DNA of 64,000 bases from Anniella stebbinsi (taxonomy: Eukaryota > Chordata > Lepidosauria > Squamata > Anniellidae), in assembly GCA_029215795.1 (NCBI GenBank), contig JARDYH010000002.1, positions 60,365,001 through 60,429,000 on the forward strand, given 5' to 3'. Numbering within the stretch: position 1 is the first letter of the stretch; every line of letters starts with the position of its first letter. A program made the translations under genes and the position numbers. Below are positions 39,745 to 49,892 of the stretch, piece by piece. The notes under the pieces were generated by a model that was not told the origin of the DNA, made no database searches, and saw nothing but the letters and a program-made list of their open reading frames with translations.

Positions 39745-42380
39745 ACAAAAGTTAAAAATATAATTAAATACTTTTCAATATTAAAGCATTTTAAACATTT
39801 TAAATACATAACAATTTAAAAGTCAAAGGTATAGGGAACAAAAAAGGGTTTGTCTGCATCCAAAAACACATCAAGGAAGGAGCCAGTGTAGACTGCAAGG
39901 ATTAGAAAGAAAATCCATGTGTGTACACTATGCAAAATAAACAACAGCTCAACTGTTTCTAAACCTTATTAGAAAAACAGGGTGACTAGGCCGAAACCAA
40001 TATTGTAGGCCCAGAAGCACTTTGAAAGGTTTCAACATTGTACTTAAAACTTAACACCGGCCCAAACTAATTAAATGAAGTGTTTGAAGCTTTCAACTTA
40101 TAGCAGTATGGACCAAACTCTTAGAAAAGAGGGAAGGAGCACTGTGTGTGTATGGGGTGGGGGTGGGGGGATAGAAAGAAAGGTATAGCCACCTATTCCC
40201 AGGAGAGATCTGAAGACCAGGTTATCATGGATCCAGAGAAACCACACCCTGCTTCACCAGAGAGCAAAAGAGCAAACTGGCCTTATGAAGATAGCCCAAA
40301 ATACTCTCAGAGCCAAAGGAATGCATGTTCCAGAAGAGAAAAGAGAAACTCTTCTTCTTCTTCCCTCAAAAGGTCTGTGCTAGAGGCAGCGGCCATTTCA
40401 CTCACCCACCCCACATTCTAAGGCAGGAGGGAGGGGGGAGAGTGTGTCGCGTTATGAGGGAAGATGGCCACCTCATTGACTTGAATGAGAGGTTAAAATA
40501 GTCCTTAAAAGTCAACTGAAGGGAATTTTTAAAAAACGAAAAGCTTTCCGTCAACTACGGTAAAGGAGGAAGAAGACCCCACCACTGGATTACTTAATAA
40601 GGCTCTAGAAATTATGCAAATTGTGAGCACAAAAAGTAGCAACCCGGAAGTAAATTTTACAAAAGCAGGGAGGTTTGTATTCCTTTTCTAACTTAAACTG
40701 CTCTCCTTCCCTCAATCTTTCACCAATCTTCTTGAAATTTTCAGGTAATGTAAAACAAACATTTCTTTCTGGCACCTGTAAATTTCAGAAAGGTTGATGA
40801 AACATTTTCGATTTTATGGCTGTTAGAATGACCCCCCCCCCCTCCAATTATCACTTTAACATGGCGGAATGTGTTTTTTACTGACGGCCCTTAACAATGG
40901 AGGCACGGCTGTGCCTCCATTAATAAAGGAAGTTTAGGAGGATGGCTTTCAAAGTTATATTATTGTAATGTAATTAGCCAATAAACTTGTACATTCACAA
41001 TGCCAGGCTGTACATTTGCATGGAGGGAAGAAGGTTGGATATGGTGGTGTCTGTAGCCAACCGATGTACATGCATAGAAGTTATTTTGCCTGGCAACAAC
41101 ACAACTGGCTAGCCTTGCTCCATTCAATTTGACAAGTACCAAATTCCAGTAATAGCTGCAGTGGTACAAGCTACTGTTTGTGGCACCTGGTCTATGAATA
41201 TCAGCAAGATCAGTCCATCAGGTTTAGATCAATAAAGTAACAAAAGCACATCCTTTTACAGTACCAAGTGCAGTCTTATTACTGCATATTCAAATGTCCA
41301 TGAAAGCCATTTCTCTGCGGCATTAGTACAAACAAGATGAGGAACTTGGCTGATTTCATATATCAGTGCATGTTAATAATGCCAATTGACCTACTTATTT
41401 TTCTTGGAAGAGACCTGCCACCTGTCTGCATGACACAAAAATCCTAGTTGAATCACATCAGCCAGAGGGTTATACACACACAGCATTTGCATGTTCTCTC
41501 TATCTCTCTCCCCTCCTCCTACCGGACAATACAAAAATGATTTCCTGTTTGATACTGGGAATGTATTCAAACTACTTGTTAAAACATTTCTCTGGTAAAC
41601 CTTATGTAGCCAACCTGACAAGTTCAAATGCTATACCAAAAAGTTGTAATATTAAATTTACTTTGAAACAGTAAATCTTTATTAAAACCAAAACAAATCA
41701 GGTTAAAAACATTCAAAAACATTTCATAAACAATTAAAAACTTTGTATTGTGACCAACATTTTAAAAGGAGCATTAAAAAAAACCTTGGGGAGGAGGTGG
41801 AGGGAGGTGGAATCAATGAAGCAATCTCTTATGCAAAGAAGTCTCTTACTAACTGCTCAAAGCTAACTTTGAATAGTTTCTGTACACTTTTGCCTACCTC
41901 CTTCCTCTCTAGGAACAGGCTTCTAAAAGGTACTTTCAACATTGTAAATTATTAAGCAGCTCATCAAAATAAAACCAGAGAGAGTATTTTGGAACACTGC
42001 GTTCTGGAAACAGGATGCATCTCAAAGCATTTTGCTGAACAATTTAAAGGATGGACATTGGAGATTATGAGATATAGATTTGGTTTATGTCCAGTATATC
42101 AGACTGCCTGACTTAAACATGGACATTATAAATGGGAATGTGTACACATACAGAATTAGCTACAATTCAGGCAACATCTACATGTCTTCAAATCAGTGGG
42201 GCTTAGGCACAAACGTAGGCTGATTTGCAAAAAGGATTCATATTATTATACCAAATACACCAACTAAGAGGTGCTTCAGGTATTTCCCAGGAAAATGCTT
42301 TAAAAATTCACCCTTACCTTGCTCTGCATGTTCATACTTTGTGTACATATGCTTGGAGTTTAAAATTGGCTGTGCCTCTG
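39745..42380. other. no gene recognised
   Basis: Holds a C10 run near 40831 and a short hairpin near 40898-40921 (tggaggcac against gtgcctcca). Open frames here are short and motif-free. Confidence 0.4.
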
Positions 42381-42385
42381 TAATT

Positions 42386-42514
42386 CAGCCTTCTCCAACT
42401 TCATGCCAATCAGATGTTTTGGAATTTAATCAGGCCCAGCCAGCATTGCCAATATTCAGGAATCCTGGGAGTTGTAGTCCAAAACATACAGAAAGCACCA
42501 GGTTGGGGAAGGCT
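42386..42514. mobile_element. hAT-like palindromic MITE
   Basis: Left cagccttctccaacttcatg with atgttttggaatttaat, right gggagttgtagtccaaaac with caccaggttggggaaggctg: inverted ends typical of the family. Confidence 0.75.
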
Positions 42515-42519
42515 GGTGT

Positions 42520-43135
42520 AGGGGGAAAGATGACTTCTCACATGTTCCTTTCCATGCCCTGATATTGTCTTACATTTAGGGTACAATATTCTATTTTCTG
42601 AAGGTTTTGCTGAAGCCAGCACAGAAAAGACCCCCACGGGCCAATTCTTACAATATGGTACACACTGTATAATTTTGGAGTTAAGAGCCATAACTAACTG
42701 CTTCTCTAAAAACATGTGGCTCATTCTGCAAAAAGTTCAATATTCAGAAGAATAAATCAAGGCAGAATAGTAAAGATAGTAGTGATAATTTAAACCTAGA
42801 CTGAATAGCAATGCTGCATGTTTTCCGGCCCACTGACTCCTTTTTAAACTTGTCATTTCTCTCTGTCATGAGAACATAAGTGTGTCATGCAAAAGTACTG
42901 TTTCTATAGGAAATGACAAATTTAGAGAGGGGTTTAGTTTTGCAAAGCAATTTGGGTAGCAAAGGAAAGGAAGAATTGTGTTGTGGGGGAACCAATGATC
43001 AAAGACTGAAATTAATATAAAGTTGAGCCTCTCAAACAGACACAAACACATACATACATACATCTTTCTAGTCATCACTTAAATTTGCACACATCCACCC
43101 CAATAGAAAAAAATATATATTCTGGGTGGAAAAAA
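42520..43135. other. no gene recognised
   Basis: AT-rich, no repeat resolved. Confidence 0.4.
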
Positions 43136-43140
43136 TATTT

Positions 43141-43765
43141 TTCTTACAATCTATGGGGCAACCTCACTTAGAATACTGTGTACAGCCTGGTCACCACACC
43201 TAAAAAGGATATCGTATAGCTGGAAAGGGCAACTAAAATGATCAAGGGGCTAGAGCCACTCATCTATAAAGAAAGGTTACAACATCTGGAACTGTTTAGC
43301 TTAGCAAAAAGCCAATAAGGGGTGTACAAAATTATGTGGGTGTACAAAATTATGTGGGTGTACAAAATTATGTGGATAGGGAGACAGTTTTCTTCCTCTC
43401 TCATAATATTAGAATGCTGGGTCATCCCATTAAGTGGGAGATTCAGGGCAGATAAAAGCACATAGTTAAACTATGGAATTCACTTCCACAAGATGTAGAG
43501 ATGGCCACCACTTTGGATGGCTTTAAAAGGGAATTGGACAAACTCATGGTGGATAAGGGTATTAATGGATTCTAGTCCTGATGGTTATATGATACTTTCA
43601 GTGTCAGAGGCAGTATGCCTATGTACACCAGTTGCTGGAGAACTTGGGCAGGAGAGTCCTGCTTGTGGGTTTCCCATGGGCAGCTTGTTGGCCACTGTGT
43701 GAACAGAACGCTGGACTAAATGGATCCTTGGTATGATCCAGCATGGCTCTTCTTATGTTCTGCTG
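43141..43765 (+). mobile_element. non-LTR retrotransposon 3' end (LINE)
   Basis: Longest copy of the LINE also seen at 3395, 18770, 60640 and 63690. Conceptual translation begins HLEYCVQ, the kind of string found near the C-terminus of CR1/L2-type reverse transcriptases, but frameshifts break it quickly. It includes aaaatgatcaaggggctaga, tgggtcatcccattaag, gatggctttaaaagg and, near the end, catggctcttcttatgttct. An 18-bp tandem expansion lies within it. Confidence 0.7.
43318..43376. repeat. 18-bp tandem repeat, ~3 units
   Basis: gggtgtacaaaattatgt repeated about three times inside the LINE. Confidence 0.95.
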
Positions 43766-43885
43766 CTTTCAGGTGTGGGTGGTGATCTTATATATCCTAT
43801 AGATTGTTATGGCTGAAGAAGATGTAATATAAAAGTCAGGGCTGACATTGTTCTTAGCACTCCAAGCCTTCTTCACAACAGAAGT

Positions 43886-44248
43886 CTTAGGCCTCCTCCA
43901 CACGAGACGTTTAATGAGCCTTAGAGGCTCATTATAAATTTTACCTCCACACCAGCGGAGCGCAAAACGGGCGTACAGGCGCGTTATTTCCCCGATAATG
44001 CGCATTTTCGAATGCGCGTTAAATAGCGACTTTTATTTTTCTCCGGCCGTTAAAGCGCATTATCGCGGTGTGAACAAGCGATTATGTGCGTTAACGTCTT
44101 CTAAAGCGCTTTTTGGACATGAATTAATGCGCTTCGCCGCCTCTCGCCGCCTCCCGTGCAGAGGGATTAGGCGTAAATGCGCCTCCGCGATAATGCGCAT
44201 AATCCCGGAACCGGGCGCAAAAGCGCATCCTTGTGGAGGGGGCCTTAG
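43886..44248. mobile_element. CpG-rich MITE
   Basis: Ends ttaggcctcctccaca and tgtggagggggccttag are inverted repeats. The interior is packed with ATGCGC/GCGCAT/GCGTTA motifs and many intact CpGs, unlike the AT-rich flanks. The 195-codon frame crossing it (43998-44585) extends beyond the right end and has no domain. Confidence 0.75.
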
Positions 44249-44249
44249 A

Positions 44250-45235
44250 GGAGCATGCTACCCTGTTAGACTTACACTCCCCACCCTCTCAGGAAAACCT
44301 CAGGGATTTGACTGTAGAGAGTTTTGCAAGCTTTCCACAGCCAACAAAACTAAAAGCCAGGCTGTGCAGGAAGAGTCAATGGCAGTAGAGTGTGAGTGGG
44401 TGGAAGGAGCAAGAAAGATGGGCCAATATGAAGAACATAATCTGAACATCTGTCTTCAGCAAAAATTGCAATGTAGGTATTCCATTAATACTATTGGCAT
44501 ATGTTCAGCTGGCACAAGAATGGTCAGATGTTGCAAAACAGACATTAACCATAGCTTCAGCATTAAAGTATTAGCTGAGAACTAGTTGGGATCATCCCCA
44601 AAAAACCATCAAAACTCCCGCAGGAGTCCTATTTCAAGTCCTGCAATAACTTACAGAACATTTCTTGGCTCCAGCCCACAAAAACGGTCCTCCTTCTCCT
44701 TCAGGTGGTGTAGTTGGTTGGACCTACCCTCTTTTATCCTCACAAGAAACCTGGTCCAAGGGTACCCAGTGGGTTCATTCTTAGAGCAGGAATTAAAGCC
44801 CAGGCTTCCTCAGACAGAGTCTAAACACTCTAACAACTACACTTACATTGGCTCTCAATATACAAATGGTGATGCTAAGAGATTTAGAGAGAAATAAGGT
44901 ATTCTAGAACTAAATGAGCACATCAGCAACTCAAGTACCCCTCCACCCACAACCCTGCACTGTTAACAAAGATGATACATGTAATTAGCATAGATAATTT
45001 AAATCTGAGGGTTGAGGAAAAAGAGTCCTCCGATCTAGCTCATGCCTAGTTGCATGTGAATATGAATCCACCTCGGGACATGCATCATACTCAGATATTT
45101 TGGGAAGGATCTCATACCTCAGTGGTAGAGCACATACTTTCCTGCTGTCTCCATGTAGGACTGGGAAATATTCCTATCTGAAACTCTGGGGTGGCAGCTT
45201 CTTATGTTCTTATATACTGCAAACTCACTTGAGCA
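44250..45235. other. no gene; old SINE-like fragment near 44690-44830
   Basis: ctttatcctcacaagaaacc and gcaggaattaaagcccaggc resemble antisense MIR/tRNA-SINE sequence. The remainder is unremarkable. Confidence 0.4.
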
Positions 45236-45241
45236 CACATC

Positions 45242-45466
45242 GGCTGAATTCGGACGATACAATAAGCAACTGGGGGGAGGGAACAATCGTCAGTTGTATT
45301 GACTATCATGTCATCCGAATGCTGCCATAGTCAACTCAGCACTGATCCTAATCCACACCACAGTTGATTATTTATTACCATGTTGTGTAGGGAGTACCCC
45401 CTAGATGAACAACTGTGAAGTTGATTATTACCCCACCACTGACTATCGTGTTGTCCGAATTCAGCC
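45242..45466. mobile_element. short MITE with GGCTGAATTCGGAC ends
   Basis: Left ggctgaattcggacgataca is mirrored on the right by cgtgttgtccgaattcagcc. 225 bp. Related to the larger interrupted element at 1641-2231. Confidence 0.85.
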
Positions 45467-45767
45467 ATCTAGTCCAGCAAGAATGGGTGACACAAGTTAT
45501 GGTACAACCAGGTCCACTTCAGAAAATATGAAGAAAATCCATTAGGATCATGTCCCGTTGAAATGAAGGGAATATGTGCAAGTGTTATTTAAGGCTGCAA
45601 TGTTGAGTCAATTAAGTCATTACAACTGGAATGGTCAGCATTTTTGGATTGATGGCCAAATCCCTCATATAGGGGGAATTGGCTGGGGGGCTACATCTTG
45701 GTGGGTCAGGGACACTCTTTTTCTCTTCTTTTCATTCATCCATCATTCCGTCATTCTCCCCTCCCTC

Positions 45768-45800
<33 letters not shown>
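45768..45800. repeat. (TC)n(AC)n compound microsatellite
   Basis: About six TC units followed by about ten AC units. Confidence 0.95.
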
Positions 45801-46476
45801 GAACATAAATTCAAGCACCCCAGTTCATCCAGGAGGAAGAGTAACAGCACCTCAAATTTCCTCTCTCTCCCAATCTTTTTCATCCCCTCAACCTCTTTCC
45901 TGCCACATCTCCTCCATTCACTCAGTTTCTTTCCCTGCCCCCCTCTTCACACGCTTACCTTCTATTCATTTTTCCTTTCATGCTGGGTGGGGAAGAAGAA
46001 GCTTCTCTTTCTCCCAAGGTAACACAGAGGTATCAATATGGGGGGGGGGAGGATTTGGCTGCAGGGGTGGATTGGGCACCTGCTCAGGACCACACTGAAG
46101 GCACCTACTTTAGAGCAAAGTGAGCAAACTAACTTCCTGGTCAGCTAAAAACCTGCCAGTGACTAATTGAGCAGCATATATTTTTTAAAATATATATTTT
46201 TAAATATAATTACTTATAAAAACATCCCATTCTAGAGGTAGTATTCTTTTTTCTATCTCTCATATGAGGAAATACCTCTTCTAAGATGGTGTCTACTCTA
46301 ATACATCAAGAATCATCTAAAACCAAAAAAATGAGTGTTTACTTCAAAAATATTGTTTTATTTCTCATGTTAATATATGAAGTTGTACTTGATCAATCAG
46401 TTAAAACTAATACATGTGACTAAAAATGCAGGTTGCTTACCTGTAACTGTAGTTCTTCGAGTGGTCATCTGTGCAG

Positions 46477-46604
46477 TCACACATATGGGCTCGCGCCGGC
46501 GCCGAGCTCGCTTCGGGAAACTTCTATCTAGCTAGGATTCTTGGCGGGAACCCCTCCCCCCACCGTCCTACTGAGCATGCTCGGGGTCCCGCCTACCTCA
46601 GTTC
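46477..46604 (+). repeat. DIRS-B left inverted terminal repeat
   Basis: 128 bp matching the reverse complement of 52109-52236, starting tcacacatatgggctcgcgc and ending acctcagttc. Confidence 0.95.
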
Positions 46605-46728
46605 CCTGAGACCGCAAGGCCTCGCGACCAAGGTAAAGATAAGGTATGCAATATAAATAAGCTATTTGAGCATGCCAGAGTCAACTTGACAACAGAACAG
46701 CGATGCCAAGAGGGGACGGCGGGTGGGT

Positions 46729-46823
46729 TGTGTGACTGCACAGATGACCACTCGAAGAACTACAGTTACAGGTAAGCAACCTGCATTTCTTCTTCGTGGT
46801 CTCTGTGCATCACACATATGGGC
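46729..46823. repeat. DIRS-B internal complementary region
   Basis: 46729-46788 is complementary to the left outer end and 46789-46823 to the right outer end, joined at gcattt/cttcttcg. Same size as in DIRS-A. Confidence 0.93.
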
Positions 46824-46869
46824 GAGTAATAAGCCAACTTACCGGAGGTGGGAGAGGCACGCTGCGTGG

Positions 46870-49725
46870 TCATTGGCATATTGAAGATAGGACTGCTCTG
46901 CCAAAGGAAGAGTCCTGGCGTGCTCTAACGTCCAGGCGGTAGTGCTTCACAAAGGTAGAGGCATTGGCCCACGTGGCCGCCTTACACAGGTCTGGGATCG
47001 TTGCGCCATGAAGGAGCGCCGTTGAGGCCGCTTGTCCTCTGGTGGAATGGGCAGTTAGCCCCGTGGGTATTTCCTGGCGCATGAGTTGATACGAGAGCAC
47101 AATAGTGCCTACAATCCATTGGGAGAGACGCTGCGAGGATACAGGTAAGCCCTTATTCTTTCCTCCAAAGCAGACGAAGAGTTGACGTGACTTTCGGAAC
47201 TCCTCTGAGCGCGATTTGTAGAAGGCTAGAGCTCTTCTAACGTCCAGAGCGTGCAGTGTGGATCCCAACGGATCAGAAGATGCCTTGAAGAAAGTAGGCA
47301 GTACAATGTCCTGGTTGATGTGAAAATCGGAGGCAACCTTGGGGACAAAGGATGGCGAAGGACGAAGGACGACTTTGTCGCGAAAAAACTGCATGTATGG
47401 AGGATCGACAAGTAATGCCGCAAGCTCTGACGCACGCCTTGCGGACGTGATGGCAACGAGAAAAACTGTCTTCAGTGTCAACAGGCGAAGATTAGTTGTA
47501 GCTAACGGTTCAAAGGGTTTGGTAGTCAGCGCAGCCAATACAAGAGACAGACTCCACTGTGGGAGCAATGGGCGAGTGGGTGGAAAGAGGTTGTGCAGAC
47601 CTTTAAGGAAAGCCTTGGCCAGAGGGTGCGTGAATGCCGAAAATCCGTCGATGGGGGGATGGTGGACTGTGATGGCCGCTAAGTAGACCCTGATAGACGA
47701 GAGCCGTAAGCCTGCAGTATGCAAGGAGTGAAGGAAGGCAATGACGTCGGTAATAGCAGCCGAATTACTATCGAAGCCCTTGTGTGCTGCAAAAACTTGA
47801 AAACGTTTCCATTTAGCCAAATAAGATGATCTAGTCGCAGGTTTTCGTGACGCGTCGAGGATAGACAGTATAGTTTGAGGAATGGCTATTCCACGCCAGA
47901 GGGCAGGAGTCTCCATGCTGTGAGACGTAGAGTTTGTACGTCCGGGTGTAATATTCTGCCGTTGTCTCTGGACAGGAGATCCGGAGCGACCGGGAGACGC
48001 CACACTCGGTGGGCGGCTAGTCTGCGTAGAGGCGTGAACCACGCTTGGCGTGGCCACCATGGTGCAATCAGGATAGCGTTGGTCGGGTGCTGTTGCAGTC
48101 GTGTGACCGTTTTTGTTAACAGGGGAATCGGGGGGAACATGTAGAGGAGACCTTGTGCCCAGTCCAACAGAAAGGCGTCTCCTAGGGAGTCGTGACCTAG
48201 TCCCGCTCTTGAGCAATACGCCCGGCAAACTCGGTTGTGTGGGGTTGCAAAGAGGTCGATCTCTGGGGTGCCCCACCGTGAGAAGATGCGCTGTAGGATA
48301 CGGGGGGCTAGTTCCCATTCGTGCGTGTCCTTGAAAGATCGGCTTAATTCGTCGGCTTTGACGTTGGATGTTCCCGCTATGTGCAGAGCCGAGAGTCGAA
48401 TGTTTCTTGCGATAGCCCAGTGTAAGATGTCCAAGGTGAGGTGGAGTAGTCGCGGGGAGCGGGTGCCGCCTTCCTTGTTGATATACCACACCACGGACGT
48501 GTTGTCTGAGAGAACTCGCACGTGGTGTCCGTTGAGCTGGGGGAGGAACGCCCTCAGAGCTTTCTGCACCGCGAGGAGTTCCAATTTGTTTATATGGAGG
48601 GAACTCTCTAAAGGTGACCACCTTCCTTGTACGAACAGGTTCTCCAGGTGTGCCCCCCAGCCTTGAAGCGATGCGTCGGTCGTGACAACCCTGGACGGCC
48701 CGGGATCGACGAAGGGCAGGCCCCGAGAGAGATTGCTGGGATCTGCCCACCACAGGAGCGAGCGTTTTACGTGATGCGGAATGGTAAGTACCAGCTTTCG
48801 TGGGTTCTGGAGCGGTGTATAGTGGCTCAATAAGAGTTGTTGGAGAGGACGCATTCTTAGGCGTGCCCATCTGACTACGAAGATAGTCGCCGCCATAAGG
48901 CCTAGGAGCCGTAGTATAGTGAAGGCTGTTGCCCTCGTGCGGGTACGTAATCTGTCTGCTAAGGCCTGTAGGGTCTCCATTCTGTCCTGAGGGAGGAAGG
49001 CTCTTGTGGCGGTGGAGTCGAGACGCACACCTATAAATTGAAGTGTTGTGGCGGGTTGAAAGACTGATTTTTCGTAATTTATTTGCAGGCCCAAGGAGGA
49101 GAGGATGGACTCTACGACATGGACGTCGGCGATGGCTTGGTGGCGAGATGGAGAGACGACTAGCCAATCGTCCAGGTAAGGGTAAACTTCGATGTCGATG
49201 GACCGAAGGTGTGCACACACCACTGCCATACACTTGGTAAAGACCCTTGGGGCTGTCTTTAGCCCGAATGGGAGGACCACAAATTGGTAGAGTTGGGGAC
49301 CAATGGCGAAACGGAGATATTTCTGGTGGTCCTCGAGGATGGCTACATGGAAGTATGCATCCTTGAGGTCGATCAGTGTGAACCAGCTGCCTCGCTTGAG
49401 GAGTGGCAGGATGGTAGAAAGAGTGATCATTCGAAACTTCCGTTGTCTGATGAATTTGTTCAGGCTCCGGAGATCCATAATAGGACGAAGTCCCCCATCC
49501 TTCTTGTGCACTGTAAAATAGCGGGAGTAGAACCCGTTGTTTGACTGATGTGCCGGAACAGGTACGATTGCGCCCTTTTCCAACAAAACCTTTGTTTCTT
49601 GGCGTAGGGTTTCTGATGGGGGTGTGATCTTTACAGTGCCTAGCGGAGGAAGGACTTCGAAGTCTATTGCGTAGCCCCGTCGAACTACTTGAAGAACCCA
49701 CTGGTCGGTGGTGATGGATGCCCAA
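46870..49725 (-). CDS. DIRS-B tyrosine recombinase frame
   Basis: 951 codons, exactly the DIRS-A length. The recombinase domain occupies roughly residues 613-951 and begins (~47889) where the RT frame stops (47886). Catalytic residues match DIRS-A by position: Arg in SARRASEL (~763-764), AHSTRGQ (H893, R896), Trp in TWANAS (~919), Tyr in FVKHYRLD (~929). The C-terminal string GRAVLSSICQ is identical in both copies. The upstream ~612 codons overlap RT in another frame, diverge much more between copies and show no fold. A Met about 12 codons before the domain (HSMETPALW) is a possible late start. Start given is TTG, 60 nt into the gag-frame continuation after the gag TGA, the same spacing as in DIRS-A. 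Confidence 0.88.
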   Translation of the reverse strand: MGIHHHRPVGSSSSSTGLRNRLRSPSSARHCKDHTPIRNPTPRNKGFVGKGRNRTCSGTSVKQRVLLPLFYSAQEGWGTSSYYGSPEPEQIHQTTEVSNDHSFYHPATPQARQLVHTDRPQGCILPCSHPRGPPEISPFRHWSPTLPICGPPIRAKDSPKGLYQVYGSGVCTPSVHRHRSLPLPGRLASRLSISPPSHRRRPCRRVHPLLLGPANKLRKISLSTRHNTSIYRCASRLHRHKSLPPSGQNGDPTGLSRQITYPHEGNSLHYTTAPRPYGGDYLRSQMGTPKNASSPTTLIEPLYTAPEPTKAGTYHSASRKTLAPVVGRSQQSLSGPALRRSRAVQGCHDRRIASRLGGTPGEPVRTRKVVTFREFPPYKQIGTPRGAESSEGVPPPAQRTPRASSLRQHVRGVVYQQGRRHPLPATTPPHLGHLTLGYRKKHSTLGSAHSGNIQRQSRRIKPIFQGHARMGTSPPYPTAHLLTVGHPRDRPLCNPTQPSLPGVLLKSGTRSRLPRRRLSVGLGTRSPLHVPPDSPVNKNGHTTATAPDQRYPDCTMVATPSVVHASTQTSRPPSVASPGRSGSPVQRQRQNITPGRTNSTSHSMETPALWRGIAIPQTILSILDASRKPATRSSYLAKWKRFQVFAAHKGFDSNSAAITDVIAFLHSLHTAGLRLSSIRVYLAAITVHHPPIDGFSAFTHPLAKAFLKGLHNLFPPTRPLLPQWSLSLVLAALTTKPFEPLATTNLRLLTLKTVFLVAITSARRASELAALLVDPPYMQFFRDKVVLRPSPSFVPKVASDFHINQDIVLPTFFKASSDPLGSTLHALDVRRALAFYKSRSEEFRKSRQLFVCFGGKNKGLPVSSQRLSQWIVGTIVLSYQLMRQEIPTGLTAHSTRGQAASTALLHGATIPDLCKAATWANASTFVKHYRLDVRARQDSSFGRAVLSSICQ

Positions 49726-49892
49726 GAATGGAAAAAGGGCTGGAGCCTGTTCAGTGACAGAGAGGGGTGTCGTAGAGGTAAGTCAAAGGCGACGTTTTTG
49801 CTGTGGTTGTTTCGAACGGGCCTGGGAGTAGCGGGGGGCAGGTTTGTGTTGGTAAGAGGTCGACGCGCTCGGTTGCTGGTAACGGTGACCAC
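47886..49892 (-). CDS. DIRS-B reverse transcriptase / RNase H / methyltransferase-like protein
   Basis: 668-codon frame. The 37 extra N-terminal codons compared with DIRS-A overlap the end of gag and begin at TTG, so they may not be an independent start. RT: LIDLKDAYFH, then PFGLKTAPRVF and YLDDW (~239-243). RNase H: TTDASLQGWG, LELLAV, LSDNTSVVWY, ADELSR. C-terminal part: EIDLFAT, YMFPPIP, IAPWWP, as in DIRS-A. Every motif is intact. The frame is +1 relative to gag, and the gag stop lies within CTT TGA C. By family the protein makes and processes element cDNA in a nucleoprotein particle. Confidence 0.93.
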   Translation of the reverse strand: MVTVTSNRARRPLTNTNLPPATPRPVRNNHSKNVAFDLPLRHPSLSLNRLQPFFHSWASITTDQWVLQVVRRGYAIDFEVLPPLGTVKITPPSETLRQETKVLLEKGAIVPVPAHQSNNGFYSRYFTVHKKDGGLRPIMDLRSLNKFIRQRKFRMITLSTILPLLKRGSWFTLIDLKDAYFHVAILEDHQKYLRFAIGPQLYQFVVLPFGLKTAPRVFTKCMAVVCAHLRSIDIEVYPYLDDWLVVSPSRHQAIADVHVVESILSSLGLQINYEKSVFQPATTLQFIGVRLDSTATRAFLPQDRMETLQALADRLRTRTRATAFTILRLLGLMAATIFVVRWARLRMRPLQQLLLSHYTPLQNPRKLVLTIPHHVKRSLLWWADPSNLSRGLPFVDPGPSRVVTTDASLQGWGAHLENLFVQGRWSPLESSLHINKLELLAVQKALRAFLPQLNGHHVRVLSDNTSVVWYINKEGGTRSPRLLHLTLDILHWAIARNIRLSALHIAGTSNVKADELSRSFKDTHEWELAPRILQRIFSRWGTPEIDLFATPHNRVCRAYCSRAGLGHDSLGDAFLLDWAQGLLYMFPPIPLLTKTVTRLQQHPTNAILIAPWWPRQAWFTPLRRLAAHRVWRLPVAPDLLSRDNGRILHPDVQTLRLTAWRLLPSGVE
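49779..49789 (-). promoter_or_regulatory. putative +1 frameshift / leaky stop site at the end of gag
   Basis: Sense strand CGC CTT TGA CTT. The +1 slip gives TTT GAC, which continues in the RT frame. Conserved with DIRS-A although the neighbouring codons differ (CGC here, CGT there). Confidence 0.5.

Noticed and set aside
40898..40921. Short hairpin (tggaggcac/gtgcctcca) as a terminator or attachment site
   Set aside because: A single short inverted repeat in vertebrate DNA, with no neighbouring gene to which a function could be tied.
43318..43376. CRISPR-like array
   Set aside because: Directly abutting 18-bp repeats with no spacers, in eukaryotic DNA: a minisatellite.
43998..44585. 195-codon plus-strand open frame
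   Set aside because: Its first part lies in the CpG-rich MITE, whose composition removes stops, and it runs beyond the right end of that MITE. No domain or gene context.
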